Shown in pieces: positions 13,616 through 14,425 of a DNA stretch of 14,425 bases; position 1 is the stretch's first letter, and each line of letters begins with the position of its first letter. The translations under genes were made by a program, and so were the position numbers. This stretch comes from Acetobacteraceae bacterium UBA6159 (GTDB lineage: Bacteria > Pseudomonadota > Alphaproteobacteria > Acetobacterales > Acetobacteraceae), in contig DIUL01000223.1 in assembly GCA_002422345.1 (NCBI GenBank), positions 1-14,425 of the forward strand, read 5' to 3'. A model generated the notes under the pieces. It saw only the letters and a program-made list of their open reading frames with translations. It made no database searches and was not told where the DNA came from.

Positions 13616-14169
13616 AACAGGAGATACCGCACGGGATTGTCCGGCAGATGCCAGGCGAACCCGGCCTCGGCAATCACGGACAGGATGTTGGCGACCAGCA
13701 TCACCGCCAGAGCGCCCGCCGTGATGGCGGCCAAGGGAGACCTGCCCCCCACCTCCGGCCGTAGCCACGCCAGGCCCACCAACTGCACGCCCGCCGCGCC
13801 GATGTTGCAGGCAAACGCAATCAGCGCCCACGTATAAAGGTGATACCCCATGATCGGCGCGCCGAACCCCGGATCGCCCGGCAGGATATGCAACAGCACC
13901 TGCCGGACCGAGATCGCGGCCCCCAGCAAACTGCCCAGCACGAGGATCCCGGAACCGATGCCGACATCCCGCGCCTCCAACGGGCCTCGGCTGGCGGCGA
14001 TCAGGATGTGGCACGGGCCGATCGCGGCGAGCATCATGGCTATGCGCTGCATGACGCATAGGGGACACGGAGGCTCCCCCGCCACGAACTGCGCGACGAA
14101 CGCCGCGGCGAGCACCCCGAGCAACACCCAGGCATTGGCCGCCGCGGCCGCAAGGTAAAGCCGGGTCAC
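13603..14169 (-). CDS. DsbB-like disulfide bond formation protein
   Basis: A 188-residue inner-membrane protein. After a first membrane segment (about 10-29), EPPCPLCVMQR (32-42) carries the DsbB CxxC pair (Cys35, Cys38) and the arginine four residues later (Arg42) that in DsbB helps bind quinone. More membrane segments follow (about 43-60, 72-90, 112-135, 146-168). The second periplasmic cysteine pair of classical DsbB is absent: the corresponding loop reads LHILPGDPGFGAPIMGYHLYTW. A DsbB-like subfamily of this kind exists; its partner is not known to me. The GTG at 14167-14169 overlaps the stop of the small upstream gene as GTGA, which sets the start. Confidence 0.82.
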   Translation of the reverse strand: MTRLYLAAAAANAWVLLGVLAAAFVAQFVAGEPPCPLCVMQRIAMMLAAIGPCHILIAASRGPLEARDVGIGSGILVLGSLLGAAISVRQVLLHILPGDPGFGAPIMGYHLYTWALIAFACNIGAAGVQLVGLAWLRPEVGGRSPLAAITAGALAVMLVANILSVIAEAGFAWHLPDNPVRYLLFGGG

Positions 14170-14321
14170 AGGCTTATCGACAAGGCATCGGTGATGTCGG
14201 ACGCAAACGCCCAGGCCGTCACGACAAGGGCAAGCAGAAACAACGGCACCTGCGCCGCGTGCCGCCGCCACCCGGCCGCCAAGGCCGCCAACGTCAATGC
14301 CATCAACAACGCATACAACAT
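14166..14321 (-). CDS. Small membrane protein (DUF5993-like), 51 residues
   Basis: A short gene starting at the ATG 14319-14321, with GGAGG eight bases upstream, a very good ribosome site. The protein has two hydrophobic stretches (MLYALLMALTLAALAAGW, 1-18, and VPLFLLALVVTAWAF, 25-39) split by a basic turn (RRHAAQ), and ends SDITDALSISL (41-51). The ending resembles small proteins encoded beside DsbB-like genes (DUF5993, recalled, not checked). Its TGA overlaps the GTG start of the DsbB-like gene. Tight coupling suggests a shared complex or a coupling leader. Missed by simple length cut-offs. Confidence 0.68.
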   Translation of the reverse strand: MLYALLMALTLAALAAGWRRHAAQVPLFLLALVVTAWAFASDITDALSISL

Positions 14322-14393
14322 CCCGCGGCCCTCCGGTGCGGCAGCCTACCACAGACCGCGGCTGGGGTTGTTGTTGTTTGAGTGGGGGAAGTG

Positions 14394-14424
14394 TTGGGGC
14401 TCCGCCCCAAACCCCGCTCAGGGG
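14394..14424. repeat. GC-rich tandem stem-loops at the right edge
   Basis: TTGGGGC-TCC-GCCCCAA (14394-14410) is a perfect 7-pair stem, followed by CCCC-GCTCA-GGGG (14412-14424). Such paired stems are common dispersed intergenic sequences in Acetobacteraceae-like genomes (recalled). The element may continue beyond the window. The 104 bases after the small membrane gene (14322-14425) hold no gene that I can see. Confidence 0.5.
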
Positions 14425-14425
14425 C

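Noticed and set aside
12587..14068. A 493-codon minus-strand frame across the TPR-GT and DsbB-like region
   Set aside because: It overlaps two real genes in another frame or strand and has arginine- and proline-rich shadow composition.
14170..14352. N-terminal extension of the DsbB-like protein to 14352
   Set aside because: The extension is not membrane-like and overlaps the 51-residue gene, which has a strong ribosome site; the GTG at 14169 gives the normal family N terminus.

Overview
The window is high-GC DNA from a bacterium. Its gene content, its GC-rich codon use and its glnB-glnA order fit an alphaproteobacterium, most likely Rhodospirillales/Acetobacteraceae; this placement is an inference from protein style, not a search. 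No rRNA, tRNA or CRISPR array was seen.

Left part (1-3500). A leftward pair encodes a formyl-CoA-transferase-like CaiB/BaiF enzyme (534-1763) and a DUF1330 protein (175-465). Next comes a gene-free stretch with a long imperfect inverted repeat (1880-2097). A rightward overlapping pair follows: a small HGGxSTG-type protein (2204-2488) and an unrecognised protein with two TPCTV copies (2488-2988). A leftward antitoxin and ParE toxin pair (3293-3493, 3015-3296) faces it.

Nitrogen block (3571-7144). glnB and glnA run leftward and end in a clear intrinsic terminator. A near-consensus sigma-54 element lies about 80 bases upstream of glnB, in a dyad-rich region that separates it from a divergent class I aminotransferase (5969-7144).

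Middle (7145-9918). After an inverted-repeat element of the dispersed intergenic type (7202-7338), three leftward genes form a probable operon: an Asp/Glu/hydantoin racemase family protein, a cation diffusion facilitator (ATGA overlap) and a TIGR03084-type DinB/MDMPI-like protein. Upstream of them lies a 38-codon remnant that reads as the C-terminal end of a PIN-domain (VapC-like) toxin.

Right part (9925-14425). pyrB and an overlapping dihydroorotase homologue that has lost the metal-binding HxH motif run leftward (11186-12124, 9925-11196). A TPR plus GT9-like glycosyltransferase gene starts only 18 bases from pyrB and runs rightward (12143-13543). It faces a leftward pair: a 51-residue membrane protein and a DsbB-like protein with a CPLC motif but no second cysteine pair. 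The window ends in GC-rich stem sequences.

Most of the window is ordinary chromosomal metabolism. The least explained parts are the 1880-2097 inverted repeat, the HGGxSTG/TPCTV gene pair, the small membrane protein with the DsbB-like gene, and the regulatory sequence upstream of glnB.
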